A stretch of 32,404 bases of DNA. Source: Lachnospiraceae bacterium M18-1 (GTDB taxonomy: Bacteria; Bacillota; Clostridia; Lachnospirales; Lachnospiraceae). The stretch is from NCBI GenBank assembly GCA_000403295.2, contig KE159611.1, positions 341,435 through 373,838 on the forward strand, in the 5' to 3' direction. Under the pieces are notes generated by a model, which saw only the letters and a list, made by a program, of their open reading frames with translations, was not told where the DNA came from and searched no databases. This document shows positions 23,859 through 32,230 of the stretch, piece after piece (position 1 is the stretch's first letter; every line of letters starts with the position of its first letter). Made by a program: the position numbers and the translations under genes.

Positions 23859-25327
23859 TCTTTGATTCGTATCCTGTCTCCTTCCTCCACATATTTTTCC
23901 GATGAAACAATGATCTGGTCAGATTCTTTCAGGACCGAAGTGACTGCGGCCTTCTGTGCGTCCTTTTCCAATACGGTTACAGAAACCCTCTTTGCAGTCT
24001 GCACCGTTCCCAGCATATTTTTTTCTTCCGAGAGGATCAGGCAGTATGCCCCGGCCGTGTCCTCCCGCAGCGCGCTGAGCGGAATGATCTGTTCGTATTC
24101 CTGAGCCGACGTGGAATCTACCTCCCAGGTAAATGTATTTCCATTTTCTGCTGCGAGGTTCTCCGGCAGACGCGCATACCAGCAGAATTGGAGGGAAGGC
24201 GAACCGGCCCCGCTTTCGGTACTTTCGGACCGTTCTGCGGCAACGGACTCAATCTTTACTGTTTTCTTCTTCCCCGCGCCCAGACGGATCTCAGCTTCTG
24301 TCCCTGCCTTCAGCTTTTCTTTGTCCTTCGTATCTGCAAGACCTTTCAGCTTCCAGCCACCGCTTCCCGTCACCATGACTTCCGCGCCTGTGGTAAATGC
24401 TCCCGTCTGCACACCTGACATCAGAACCGTACAATCCTGCTCCGCGCAGATCTTTCCTCCTGCGTTCTGATAGGCAGTCAGTTCCTCCAATTCACGTCTT
24501 ATCTGGCCGGCCTGAACGTTCAGAGACTGGACGCCCAGCTGTGCGGACTGGATGGCATTGGCTTCATTCGTATTCTGGGCGGAATCCTCTTTTACCGCAA
24601 ACTGATAGTCTGTCTGGGCCTGGGCAGCGGCCTGCCGGGCCGTTTCCACATCTGCCTGAGCCTGAAGGAACGCTGATCGCAGTTCCTCCTGCCGGAAGGA
24701 TATTCCGCTGCTGTCCGCCGGAAGCTGATCGTCCGGGGAGCCTTCGGAAGTAACAGGATTCCGGCCGCCGGTTTCTCCTTCGGATTGCTCCCCAGTCTCC
24801 CCGTAACGTCCGTCTGATACGCCTGTCAATGTACTTCCGGCAAACTGATCGTATTCCTCCCGCGCCTTCATTTCCTGCGCCTGAGCTTCTTCTAGTTTCT
24901 TCTGTGCATCCTTCAGGTTTTCCATCGCCCTCTCCGCCGACGGCACCCTTGCAGTTCCTCTGGCGGCGATCTCCTGCTGCTGCGTCTGGATTTCCAATTG
25001 CGTCAGCTCTGCTTGTTTGCCTGCGATTGTCTGCTGCAGATATTCCATACGAAATTGGATCAGACATTCCCCGGCTTTCACCGCACTTCCTGTTTCCGCC
25101 GCCCATTCCACCTGCTGGCCTGCCCATAAAAATATCGTCTTTTCCTGTACCGGTACTACGGTTCCATTTCCTCCGGAAGAATATGACAGCTTTCCCCGGC
25201 CCGGCTTTTCTGTCCGGACCTGGGCCACCAGCACAGAGGCCGCCGCCCTGGAAAGAACGGTACAGACTGACATTATGATCAGGAATCCGGCCAGCAGCCA
25301 TGTCCTCCGTTTCGTTTTTCTTAGCAA
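23855..25327 (-). CDS. HlyD/MacA-like membrane fusion (adaptor) protein
   Basis: 490 residues from a TTG (25327) preceded by GGAGGAG. One N-terminal membrane anchor (TWLLAGFLIIMSVCTVLSRAAASVLVA), a lipoyl-like half motif (GTVVPVQEK to GSAVKAGECLIQF), a long coiled-coil hairpin (about residues 95-300, interrupted by a Gly/Ser-rich linker), then barrel-like beta domains ending EEGDRIRIKE. This is the plan of adaptors that link export permeases to the cell surface. It follows the sugar-type permease gene by 55 bp, a gap holding a run of nine G, and overlaps the MacB-like gene. Confidence 0.85.
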   Translation of the reverse strand: MLRKTKRRTWLLAGFLIIMSVCTVLSRAAASVLVAQVRTEKPGRGKLSYSSGGNGTVVPVQEKTIFLWAGQQVEWAAETGSAVKAGECLIQFRMEYLQQTIAGKQAELTQLEIQTQQQEIAARGTARVPSAERAMENLKDAQKKLEEAQAQEMKAREEYDQFAGSTLTGVSDGRYGETGEQSEGETGGRNPVTSEGSPDDQLPADSSGISFRQEELRSAFLQAQADVETARQAAAQAQTDYQFAVKEDSAQNTNEANAIQSAQLGVQSLNVQAGQIRRELEELTAYQNAGGKICAEQDCTVLMSGVQTGAFTTGAEVMVTGSGGWKLKGLADTKDKEKLKAGTEAEIRLGAGKKKTVKIESVAAERSESTESGAGSPSLQFCWYARLPENLAAENGNTFTWEVDSTSAQEYEQIIPLSALREDTAGAYCLILSEEKNMLGTVQTAKRVSVTVLEKDAQKAAVTSVLKESDQIIVSSEKYVEEGDRIRIKE

Positions 25328-25354
25328 ATTATAACTCCTCCTTGTCCATTGACG

Positions 25355-25363
25355 CCCCCCCCC
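25355..25363. repeat. Run of nine C/G before the adaptor gene
   Basis: Nine C on the plus strand (G9 on the coding strand), 28 bp upstream of the adaptor start codon. Homopolymers of this length are prone to slippage. Confidence 0.6.
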
Positions 25364-25382
25364 TTATAAAATACCCGGATCA

Positions 25383-26300
25383 CTATCTTCCGGAGTTTTT
25401 CAGGTCTCCCGACCGTTCCATTCCGGATGCCGCGATCCCTGCCTCCAGGTATTCCTGGCCTGTAAAAAACAAGAGCACTGCCGGAAGCAATGTAACGATG
25501 GACGCAGCAAATGCGGAGGCTGTTTCTCTGGTGATCATCTGCGGCAGGTAAAGCGACAGGGGCCACCGCGCTTCTGTCTTCAGATAAGTCATCGGCTGCT
25601 CGATGGCATTCCAGTATTCCAGAAATCCCAGGATCAAGATTGAAAAAATCCCCGGCATTCCCAGAGGAAGCCCGATATCCAGAAAGATCCGCACATTTCC
25701 CGCGCCGTCCAGCCTGGCCGCTTCCACCACTTCTCCGGGAAGTCCTGCAAATGTCTTCTGCAGGATGAACACCGGCAGTGTGGAAAAAATCCCCGGCAGG
25801 ATGACCGCCCCGTGGGTATCCATGAGATGTATCCCGCTCAAGACCAGATAGCCCGAAACCATGGTCACCTGAAAGGGCAGGATCATCAGGAGCATATACA
25901 GAAACCAGAGCATTTTTTTCCCTGGAAACTCAAATCGTGCAAATGCCCATGCCGCCGGAACTGCCGTCAAAAGCTGCCCTGCCAGTACGCCCAGCGTGTG
26001 CAGCATAGAATTCCAGAACGCTGTAAAATATTCCGGGGAATCCAGCAGCAGGCGGACATAAGCCCTCAGTGTAGGATAATTGGGAAAAAAACGGAATCCG
26101 GCCCATTCTCCCTGATCTGCAAGCACAGCTCCGCAGATTTCCGCCAGCTCCCGGCTCCCCATCAGGGAGTCCGCGCACAGCATCAGCAGAGGCAGTACCA
26201 TGATTCCGGCAGATGTACATAACAGGATCTGGACAAGTCTGCTGCCTTTTGTTCTGCGTGCATCGCTTTCCAATCTGGCATTCTTCATACCGTCCTTCAT
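25383..26300 (-). CDS. Carbohydrate ABC transporter permease, MalG type
   Basis: 305 residues with six membrane segments and the cytosolic EAA loop EAARLDGAGNVRIFLDIGLPL, which docks the ATPase. This is the second inner-membrane subunit of a CUT1-type sugar importer. Start (26300) overlaps the stop of the partner permease by ATGA. No ATPase gene follows; CUT1 importers of Firmicutes often share a distant MsmX-type ATPase, so this is not necessarily a defect. Instead an export-type adaptor and permease follow. Confidence 0.92.
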   Translation of the reverse strand: MKDGMKNARLESDARRTKGSRLVQILLCTSAGIMVLPLLMLCADSLMGSRELAEICGAVLADQGEWAGFRFFPNYPTLRAYVRLLLDSPEYFTAFWNSMLHTLGVLAGQLLTAVPAAWAFARFEFPGKKMLWFLYMLLMILPFQVTMVSGYLVLSGIHLMDTHGAVILPGIFSTLPVFILQKTFAGLPGEVVEAARLDGAGNVRIFLDIGLPLGMPGIFSILILGFLEYWNAIEQPMTYLKTEARWPLSLYLPQMITRETASAFAASIVTLLPAVLLFFTGQEYLEAGIAASGMERSGDLKNSGR

Positions 26301-27172
26301 CCGTCCCCGCCTCCTTTTCTCCGAAATATGAGCAGCACCGCCCCCGTACCGATCACCAGCAGCACCGCGGCAGCCGTCATTTTCTGGATATCCAGATTGA
26401 CGAACCAGTTGTTGAACAGATGCTGAAGCATATAAATACTTTCATGAGGGTAGTCGCCTGCCAGCAGATAGGCTTCCCGGAACACCCGGAATGCATTGAC
26501 AAAGGAAAGCAATGCCGTGACAAACAGTGTTTCCTTTAACTGAGGGAGTGTGATATAGCAAAAGCAGGCCCACGCCCCGGCCCCCTGTACCTTTGCAGCC
26601 TCGTACTGTTCTTCCGGTATAGCCCCAAGGCCAGCCAGCCAGAGAATCATGTCATATCCCAGGTTTTTCCAGATATAGCAGGCGGACAGCACCCAGAACG
26701 CCCGCCCGGAGGTGAGCCAGTCCTGTCCGGACAGCCCTGTTTTTCGCAGAAGCAGGTTCAGCCAGCCCTTTTCGTCAAACAGCATCCGGAAAAAGACGGC
26801 CACGGATGCCGCCGGAATTGCCATGGGGAGCAGAAACCCAGTCTTGATCCATCTTTGAAAATGAGCGGACTGACGGACCAGGGCTGCCATGCACAAGGAC
26901 AACGCCAGCAGGACGGGAAGGCAGAACAGCATAAACCGAGCCGTATTGCCCGCCGCCTGGCGGAACGCCTCATTTGCCAGGACCCGGCGGTAATTTTCCA
27001 GCCCCACAAATCCGCTGCCTGCCGCCTGCAAAAAGGATCTTCGGAATACATCGAGAAACGGGAGCAAGACAAAAGTGCCTGTGCCCAGGAGGCTGGGGAG
27101 CAGGAAGAGATATCCGCACCCCGCCTCCCGGGCCCGGCGGGATAGTCGCCAGCTTCCGGATTGCCCCGGCAT
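26297..27172 (-). CDS. Carbohydrate ABC transporter permease, MalF/UgpA type
   Basis: 291 residues from the ATG at 27172, chosen for GGAG seven bases upstream; this ribosome site lies in the end of the binding-protein gene. Six membrane segments (first: YLFLLPSLLGTGTFVLLPFLDVF) and the EAA loop EQYEAAKVQGAGAWACFCYITLP identify a CUT1-type permease. It pairs with the MalG-type subunit encoded immediately after it. The longer upstream frame overlaps the binding-protein gene and is unlikely. Confidence 0.92.
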   Translation of the reverse strand: MPGQSGSWRLSRRAREAGCGYLFLLPSLLGTGTFVLLPFLDVFRRSFLQAAGSGFVGLENYRRVLANEAFRQAAGNTARFMLFCLPVLLALSLCMAALVRQSAHFQRWIKTGFLLPMAIPAASVAVFFRMLFDEKGWLNLLLRKTGLSGQDWLTSGRAFWVLSACYIWKNLGYDMILWLAGLGAIPEEQYEAAKVQGAGAWACFCYITLPQLKETLFVTALLSFVNAFRVFREAYLLAGDYPHESIYMLQHLFNNWFVNLDIQKMTAAAVLLVIGTGAVLLIFRRKGGGDG

Positions 27173-27176
27173 GATC

Positions 27177-29447
27177 TTACTCCGCAAGGTAGGTATCCAC
27201 CTTCCGGGCGATATTTTCCGCTGCTGTTTCTGCATCAACCGAGCCTCCCAGATATTGGTCCGCTTCCTCCTGATACAGGTTCCAGATGATCCGCTCCTGC
27301 TCCGCCGGCCTGATCAGCGTGCCGCACATTTTGATAAGATCTTCCACCTCTTCCACAGTCGGGAAGCCAGCTTCCAGCTGTATCTCTTCTCCTTCGAGAT
27401 TCCAGCTGCTCATCATATAAAAGTTGGATGCATAATCACTGTCTGCTTCGCTCTTTTTATTCTGCAGTGCAGATTCCAGAACCGGAAAACCATCGTCAAG
27501 CTGTGCGGACTGCACTTCCTGGGAAAGCAGATACGTTACAAATTCCTTTGCCGTTTCCATCTGGTCCGTATTCTGGTTGATGCCGACTACTCCCATAGGC
27601 TGATAGAATCCCCGGACCGTTTCCGGCGTCAGGTTTTTCTGGCGCATGACTGTATAAGGGATCATCATACTGCTGATGCTTTGAATGCTGGTTGTTGCCG
27701 CTCCTTCCGGGTGATTGATCAGCCCTTCGGAACCCATATTGGTAAATGGATCTCTTATGTAACCTGACTCGTCTTCTCTCAGCCCTTCTTCGAACAAGGA
27801 TGCTTTTGCATTTTCTGCGATCTTTCCTGCCAGTTCCAAAAGCTCCGCCAGCTTTTCCTGGTCCACCTTGCCGTCCTCTCCAAACAGCTCCTCCTGATAA
27901 ATCTGGAACAGGAAATCCCGGATATAGTCTCTGTCCGCCAGGCCGAACACACTGGCCTGGGGATCTTTTTCCAAAAATGCTTTCAGGCTGTCAAAGGATT
28001 CCAGTGCTTTTTTTGCATCTTCATTTCCATATAAAATGGGTACACCGAATTTGATCGGAAGCCCGTAGAGCTTTCCATCCTTTTGTGCGGTATTTTTCAA
28101 TATTTCTTTCAGATACGTGTCTGACCGCATGATCTCCTCCGCTGTTTCCGACAGATCCGCCAGGATTCCTTTTTCGATATACGCATTCATCGGAAGGCCG
28201 TCCAGCAGAAGAACATCCGCTCCTTTTTTACTTAACAGCTCCGTATTCAGCGTGCGGATATCGTCCGACGACACTTCCCCGGCGTGTTTTCCGGAGGTGG
28301 TAAACTCGACCTTTACGTCTGGATGCTTTTTCTGGAAGCCGATCGCTGCCTCCCGGACCGTATCGCTGTCTGACAATCCGAATACGTGCAGCGTGTTTTC
28401 CGGAACCGCCGATGCCTCGGGATCATATACGTAATGCCTCAGGCTGTGGGTTCCTGCTTTTTCCTGATAGTAAAGGATAAAAAAGTCATCCTCATTTCCC
28501 CGGACAGCGCCCATTACAGTGTTCACGGTGGAACCCATGGCGCCCATGCTGCCGTCCATGATCACCTCCTGAGTATCATTTCCCACAGTAAGCCGGGTGA
28601 TCCCTTCCTCGGAAATGTAATACCAGTGGTCATCGCCGCTGCACATCCAGGCGTTTCCTTCTTTCTTTTTTACAGAAAACGATCCCTGCATCTCCCGGTT
28701 CTTTTCATAGACCGTATATACATTATCGTCCGTATTGGCCGCTACCGTACCGTTTCCCTGGAATATCAGACGATCCATCATGGAAAAGCTCTGGGCTGTC
28801 GGGAGTTCTTCCAGCTTTTCCAGCGTGTCCCCTGCGATAACAGCCGCAATTCCCTGATAGGGCATCTGAAGCCAGCAATTGCCGGCATCATCCACGACCA
28901 GTCCGGTTATGATGGGGTATCCCATCTCTGTCTGCTCTGTCAGAAGCGGAATCTGCAGATCTTCTCCGTTCTGTCCGTTCCCGCCCCTGGCAATGCGTGA
29001 CTGCTCCTGCTCCATCCCACGCACGTATTGTATTCCCTCGGCAGTTTCCTGCACCTCCACGGGAATGACCGACTGGTCCGGATAGACCTGGCCGATCCAG
29101 TCCAGAGCGGTCTTGCTCCAGTCGTTTCCGTTGTATTCATACCGGTTCACCTGGCTATTATTTACGCTGGTAAACAGAACGGGAGCGCCGTCCTTTGTCT
29201 GCGTGAGATTCAAAATCTTTTCGCCGTCCTCCAGTGGGACGTCCATATCCTCCTCTATGTAGCGGCCTTTGCCGGATGTATTGCCGGAAGTCCCTCCGGC
29301 TCCGTCACTGCCGCTGTCTCCGCCGCCGGTATCCGTACCGCCCCCGGAACAGGCGGACAAGGCGGTCAGTGTCAGTGTGAGAAATAAGACGGATGCCAGA
29401 AGGCGGAGCCGTTTCTTTTTCTTTATGTAGGAAATTTTTTGATTCAT
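27177..29447 (-). CDS. Extracellular solute-binding lipoprotein with extra N-terminal domain
   Basis: 756 residues from the ATG at 29447 (AAGGAG ribosome site). A lipoprotein signal ends in LSAC (Cys 33). After a Gly/Ser/Asp-rich linker, about 270 residues (roughly 60-340) show repeated beta patterns with Asn/Asp-Gly turns (for example DDAGNCWLQMPYQG and GDDHWYYISEEGITRLTV), resembling propeller blades. The rest (about 350-756) is a CUT1-type solute-binding domain, starting NTLHVFGLSDSDTVREAAIGFQKKHPDVKVEF. Ordinary sugar-binding proteins are 400-550 residues, so the front domain is an addition. It heads the transport operon, divergent from a two-component system that may sense the same ligand. 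Confidence 0.88.
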   Translation of the reverse strand: MNQKISYIKKKKRLRLLASVLFLTLTLTALSACSGGGTDTGGGDSGSDGAGGTSGNTSGKGRYIEEDMDVPLEDGEKILNLTQTKDGAPVLFTSVNNSQVNRYEYNGNDWSKTALDWIGQVYPDQSVIPVEVQETAEGIQYVRGMEQEQSRIARGGNGQNGEDLQIPLLTEQTEMGYPIITGLVVDDAGNCWLQMPYQGIAAVIAGDTLEKLEELPTAQSFSMMDRLIFQGNGTVAANTDDNVYTVYEKNREMQGSFSVKKKEGNAWMCSGDDHWYYISEEGITRLTVGNDTQEVIMDGSMGAMGSTVNTVMGAVRGNEDDFFILYYQEKAGTHSLRHYVYDPEASAVPENTLHVFGLSDSDTVREAAIGFQKKHPDVKVEFTTSGKHAGEVSSDDIRTLNTELLSKKGADVLLLDGLPMNAYIEKGILADLSETAEEIMRSDTYLKEILKNTAQKDGKLYGLPIKFGVPILYGNEDAKKALESFDSLKAFLEKDPQASVFGLADRDYIRDFLFQIYQEELFGEDGKVDQEKLAELLELAGKIAENAKASLFEEGLREDESGYIRDPFTNMGSEGLINHPEGAATTSIQSISSMMIPYTVMRQKNLTPETVRGFYQPMGVVGINQNTDQMETAKEFVTYLLSQEVQSAQLDDGFPVLESALQNKKSEADSDYASNFYMMSSWNLEGEEIQLEAGFPTVEEVEDLIKMCGTLIRPAEQERIIWNLYQEEADQYLGGSVDAETAAENIARKVDTYLAE

Positions 29448-29520
29448 TGTGGATCGTCTCCTTTCTTGATTGGTCTGCTTTCCAATTTGGAAGCCCTTCA
29501 GATAAGTATACAGAGGATTT

Positions 29521-29585
29521 CTCAAAAAAACTTTGAAAAGGAGTAGGAATTTTTTGAGGTTTTTTTGAGGAATGTCTGGTATACT
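29521..29585. promoter_or_regulatory. Likely response-regulator operator between divergent operons
   Basis: On the plus strand TTTTTTGAGG occurs twice (29550-29559, 29561-29570) with an 11-bp period, and an inverted near-copy (CTCAAAAAAA, 29521-29530) lies 20 bp away. One-turn direct repeats are typical of OmpR-family regulators. A TATACT (29580-29585) follows 9 bp after the repeats with no good -35, as in activated promoters. Confidence 0.55.
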
Positions 29586-29589
29586 TTAT

Positions 29590-29628
29590 GAAACGGCCGA
29601 ATGGCCATGATGGGATGCCCTTGGGTAT
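29590..29628. repeat. Dispersed 39-bp repeat, copy 2
   Basis: Matches 8435-8473 at 30 of 39 positions. It is bracketed by GTATAC at 29579-29584 and 29625-29630, and contains GGCCGAATGGCC as an inner hairpin. On the minus strand it reads IPKGIPSWPFGRF. Confidence 0.6.
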
Positions 29629-29731
29629 ACTCATTGATACAGGCTATCATGTGCATTTTCCAGTCCGGCCAGCATGCTGACCGGCCGGGATGCATTCAGG
29701 GGCCTGTGTTGATAAGAAATGGAGAGATAAG

Positions 29732-30412
29732 ATGCATATTTTGATCATAGAAGATGACCTGGAATTATGTGATGCGCTCCGGCTGCAGCTGAATGCCCGG
29801 AACCACACTGCGGACTGCTGCCACACTGGCAGCGAAGCGCTCTATCGCGCCATGACGGATGCCTACGACCTAATCCTTCTGGACCGCATGCTGCCGGAGA
29901 TCGATGGCTTGTCCATCCTGCGTTCCATCCGTCAGAACCACATCACGGTTCCAGTCATCGTGACCACTGCGCTGGACACCATCAATGACCGGATAGACGG
30001 ACTGGACTGCGGGGCGGATGACTATCTGGTGAAGCCCTATGCCATAGAGGAACTTCTTGCCCGTATTCGCGCGCTTTCCAGAAGACCCCAGGCATTTGCT
30101 GAATATCAGGGGCTTTCCTATCTGGATATCAAATTCGACCCGGACAGCCGACTTTTAACCTGCGGCGGCGAGGAACGGCAGCTTTCCAGACGCGAAGCGC
30201 TGCTTTTGGAATTTTTTCTACGCAATCCGGAAAAGACGCTGGTCCGGGAGCAGATCTTCTCCCGGGTATGGGGGCCGGACGGCGCCGTGGAGGATGGGAA
30301 TCTGGATACCTATATTTATTTCCTCCGAAAGCATCTGCGCGCCCTGGGCAGCCGGGCGGCGATCTCTACGGTGCATGGACTGGGATATCGGATGGAAGGA
30401 CCGGATGCCTGA
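29732..30412 (+). CDS. OmpR/PhoB-family response regulator
   Basis: 226 residues from the ATG at 29732 (GGAGAG ribosome site). Receiver domain: acidic pocket EDD (residues 7-9), phospho-acceptor Asp 51 in LILLDRMLPEIDG, switch Thr near 79 and Lys 101 in YLVKPYA. The C-terminal winged-helix domain (LTCGGEERQLSRREALLLEFFLRNP to HGLGYRM) binds DNA. It forms a two-component system with the kinase encoded 95 bp downstream, and is divergent from the transport operon, which it probably controls through the repeats at 29521-29570. Confidence 0.95.
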   Translation: MHILIIEDDLELCDALRLQLNARNHTADCCHTGSEALYRAMTDAYDLILLDRMLPEIDGLSILRSIRQNHITVPVIVTTALDTINDRIDGLDCGADDYLVKPYAIEELLARIRALSRRPQAFAEYQGLSYLDIKFDPDSRLLTCGGEERQLSRREALLLEFFLRNPEKTLVREQIFSRVWGPDGAVEDGNLDTYIYFLRKHLRALGSRAAISTVHGLGYRMEGPDA

Positions 30413-30436
30413 AACTGCTGCTTTACCGGCCTGTAA

Positions 30437-30481
30437 CCGGACGCCGTGCAGCAGGGTGCACGATGCTGTGTGAACAGTAAC
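30437..30481 (+). repeat. Partial copy of the structured repeat (right end)
   Basis: CCGGACGCCGTGCAGCAGGG and the terminal GTGTGAACAGTAAC match 22105-22148, including the CGTGCA/TGCACG hairpin. It fills the gap between the response-regulator and kinase genes. Confidence 0.65.
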
Positions 30482-30507
30482 AACATTTCACCACAAGGAG
30501 GGATTTC

Positions 30508-31881
30508 ATGTTTCCGAAACTGGAAAAGAAATTCGTGATTCTTTATACTTTAAGTACCGGGCTGATCCTGACTGTTATCCTTGCGGCAGCTTTTCTGTTC
30601 TTTCTCTCGTCTCAGGACAGCCGCCGAAAATCCATTTTTCAGGATCAGCTTTTTACGCTGATGTCCCGGCTGCAGACCGACTCTGTCTTTTCCGATTCTT
30701 ATCTGTCACAGTTGGAGCAGAAACACCAGCTTGCCATTTATATAGAAGAAAATGATTCCCCGTTCTTTTTTCCGGGTTCTTACATGACCCGGACGGAACG
30801 TGGGAAATTATTTGAGTCCGCGGAAGACCTGGCTGCAAAGGAAGGGATTTTCCCGCATTCGCACCCCATTTCCTCAAATCTTCTGCAAAGTTCTCTGTTG
30901 GAGATCGAAGGGGATGAAGGGGACATTTATCTTGGAAACGTACTGGTCATCCAGACCGGCAGCGGATATAGAAAGCTGATCCTGCTACAGGATATTACCG
31001 GAAACCGGATGCAGGTTGTAAAGACTCTCCTTTTTTATATATTGATCGGCTGTATCGGAATACTGCTGTTCTTCCTGACCGGGCGCTGGTTCGTCCGCCG
31101 CTCGCTGAAGCCTCTGGAAGAAACGTATAAAAAACAGCAGGATTTTGTAGCGGCGGCTTCCCATGAGATGCGCTCCCCGCTTGCGGTCATCCGAAGTACC
31201 GTCGATGCGGCTGCCGATGCGCCTGAGGAGCAGGAACGGCTTTTAGAGGTAATCAGAAAGGAATGTCAGCGGGGAAGTACGCTTATAAAAAATCTTCTGC
31301 TGCTGGCTGCTGCTGATCAGAATCAATGGGCTGTAAGGAAAAAATATTTTGAGATTGATGAAATGCTGCTGAATCTTCTGGAGGTGTATGAACCGCTCTG
31401 CGTGTCCAGAAATGGAACGCTCTTGCTGGAACTCCCTGACGAGCCGATTCCAGAAGTGCTGGCTGACCCGGATTTGTGCCGGCAGATTTTTACCATATTA
31501 CTGGACAATGCGGTAGCATATGGACTGGATCCAGAAGGCGGAAGAGGCCGCGAAACCTGGCAGGCTATTGGTGCGGCGTCTGAAAGTAGGGAAACTTCCG
31601 CAGGAACATCGGGGAATGCCGGGAGGATCATTCTGCGGGCGGAATATGCGCCGCCTTATGTTATGGTCTATGTCATAGACCACGGACCAGGGATCCCGGA
31701 TGAGGAGAAGGATTTGATTTTTGACCGGTTTTACAGACAGGATAAATCCCGGAATCAGAAAGAGCATTTTGGGCTGGGGCTATCGATTGCTGTGAAACTG
31801 GCTGAAATTCAGGAAATCGGTCTGTCGGTAGAAGATACGGACGGGGGAGGCAGTACATTTTGTGTTGTTTATGAAAAATAA
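30508..31881 (+). CDS. Sensor histidine kinase
   Basis: 457 residues. Two membrane segments (about 9-33 and 172-192) bracket an extracellular sensor of roughly 135 residues with no recognised fold. A short linker, without a full HAMP domain, leads to the HisKA box FVAAASHEMRSPLAVIRST (His 219), the N box ILLDNAVAYG, and the G boxes DHGPGIPDEEKDLIFDRFYR and GLGLSIAVKLAEI. An insertion rich in Ser/Gly/Arg lies between the N and G1 boxes. An aaggaggg ribosome site precedes the ATG. It would phosphorylate the adjacent response regulator. Confidence 0.95.
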   Translation: MFPKLEKKFVILYTLSTGLILTVILAAAFLFFLSSQDSRRKSIFQDQLFTLMSRLQTDSVFSDSYLSQLEQKHQLAIYIEENDSPFFFPGSYMTRTERGKLFESAEDLAAKEGIFPHSHPISSNLLQSSLLEIEGDEGDIYLGNVLVIQTGSGYRKLILLQDITGNRMQVVKTLLFYILIGCIGILLFFLTGRWFVRRSLKPLEETYKKQQDFVAAASHEMRSPLAVIRSTVDAAADAPEEQERLLEVIRKECQRGSTLIKNLLLLAAADQNQWAVRKKYFEIDEMLLNLLEVYEPLCVSRNGTLLLELPDEPIPEVLADPDLCRQIFTILLDNAVAYGLDPEGGRGRETWQAIGAASESRETSAGTSGNAGRIILRAEYAPPYVMVYVIDHGPGIPDEEKDLIFDRFYRQDKSRNQKEHFGLGLSIAVKLAEIQEIGLSVEDTDGGGSTFCVVYEK

Positions 31882-31938
31882 ACATTGATTGATACCAGAT
31901 AAGGATAAATTTTTTGACCTATACATAGGTTCTTTTGA

Positions 31939-31967
31939 TTGAGTATCAGCTTTCCATATGTTATAAT
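31939..31967 (+). promoter_or_regulatory. Promoter of the small toxin gene
   Basis: TTGAGT (31939-31944) and a perfect TATAAT (31962-31967) are 17 bp apart. The transcript would start near 31974, leaving a leader of about 75 nt. Confidence 0.7.
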
Positions 31968-32015
31968 GAACTCGTGTAATTGAAAAGAAAGTAGGATGCG
32001 ATTTTCCGATGGATG

Positions 32016-32038
32016 CCCTCTAGTCTAACGAAAGAGGG
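32016..32038 (+). promoter_or_regulatory. Leader hairpin over the toxin ribosome site
   Basis: CCCTCT (32016-32021) pairs with AGAGGG (32033-32038), the ribosome-binding sequence of the small ORF. GATGCCCT is also repeated (32012-32019 and 32040-32047), giving an alternative pairing partner. Structures like this limit translation of type I toxins. Confidence 0.55.
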
Positions 32039-32047
32039 TGATGCCCT

Positions 32048-32128
32048 ATGAGTATAATGGAAGTTCTTACATTATTGCTTGTATTGTTTGCGGCTCTGTC
32101 TTACATAGACAATCATAAAAAGAAATAA
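32048..32128 (+). CDS. 26-aa hydrophobic type I toxin-like peptide
   Basis: The ORF encodes MSIMEVLTLLLVLFAALSY and a short polar tail ending in three Lys. This is the size and layout of small holin-like or TxpA-type membrane toxins: short start, E near residue 5, one membrane helix, basic C-terminus. It is supported by a consensus promoter, a ribosome site (AGAGGGTG) placed 9 nt before the ATG, a 3' hairpin overlapping the stop codon and a convergent antisense promoter. The family name is from pattern memory, not a search; the arrangement is the stronger evidence. If translated freely it should damage the membrane. Confidence 0.78.
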   Translation: MSIMEVLTLLLVLFAALSYIDNHKKK

Positions 32129-32213
32129 GCATCCCTACCGCCCAAGTTTGGATGCTTATTTCTTATAATCATTTTTACTGAGGGCAATCGGAGATTCAAT
32201 TCCGATCACTTCT
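32114..32213 (-). ncRNA. Antisense RNA (type I antitoxin candidate)
   Basis: On the minus strand TTGAAA (32243-32248) and TATAAT (32220-32225) are 17 bp apart, so transcription should start near 32213 and run toward the toxin gene. A 5' hairpin (32187-32192 with 32201-32206) and the terminator at 32120-32164, followed by a T run on this strand, would give an RNA of about 100 nt. It overlaps the 3' end of the toxin transcript, as RatA does with txpA. Confidence 0.7.
32120..32164. terminator. Shared terminator of toxin and antisense RNA
   Basis: A perfect 15-bp stem (32120-32134 with 32150-32164, loop of 15) overlaps the toxin stop codon. On the minus strand it is followed by TTTTATG, a good terminator for the antisense RNA; on the plus strand the following ATAATCATTTTT is weaker. 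Confidence 0.75.
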
Positions 32214-32230
32214 AAGTAGATTATACATGA

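Noticed and set aside
29305..29634. A 109-aa frame starting MSIPKGIPSWPFGRF
   Set aside because: It begins in a dispersed repeat, crosses the operator region and runs antiparallel in frame-shift over the lipoprotein signal; the lipoprotein frame is clearly real.
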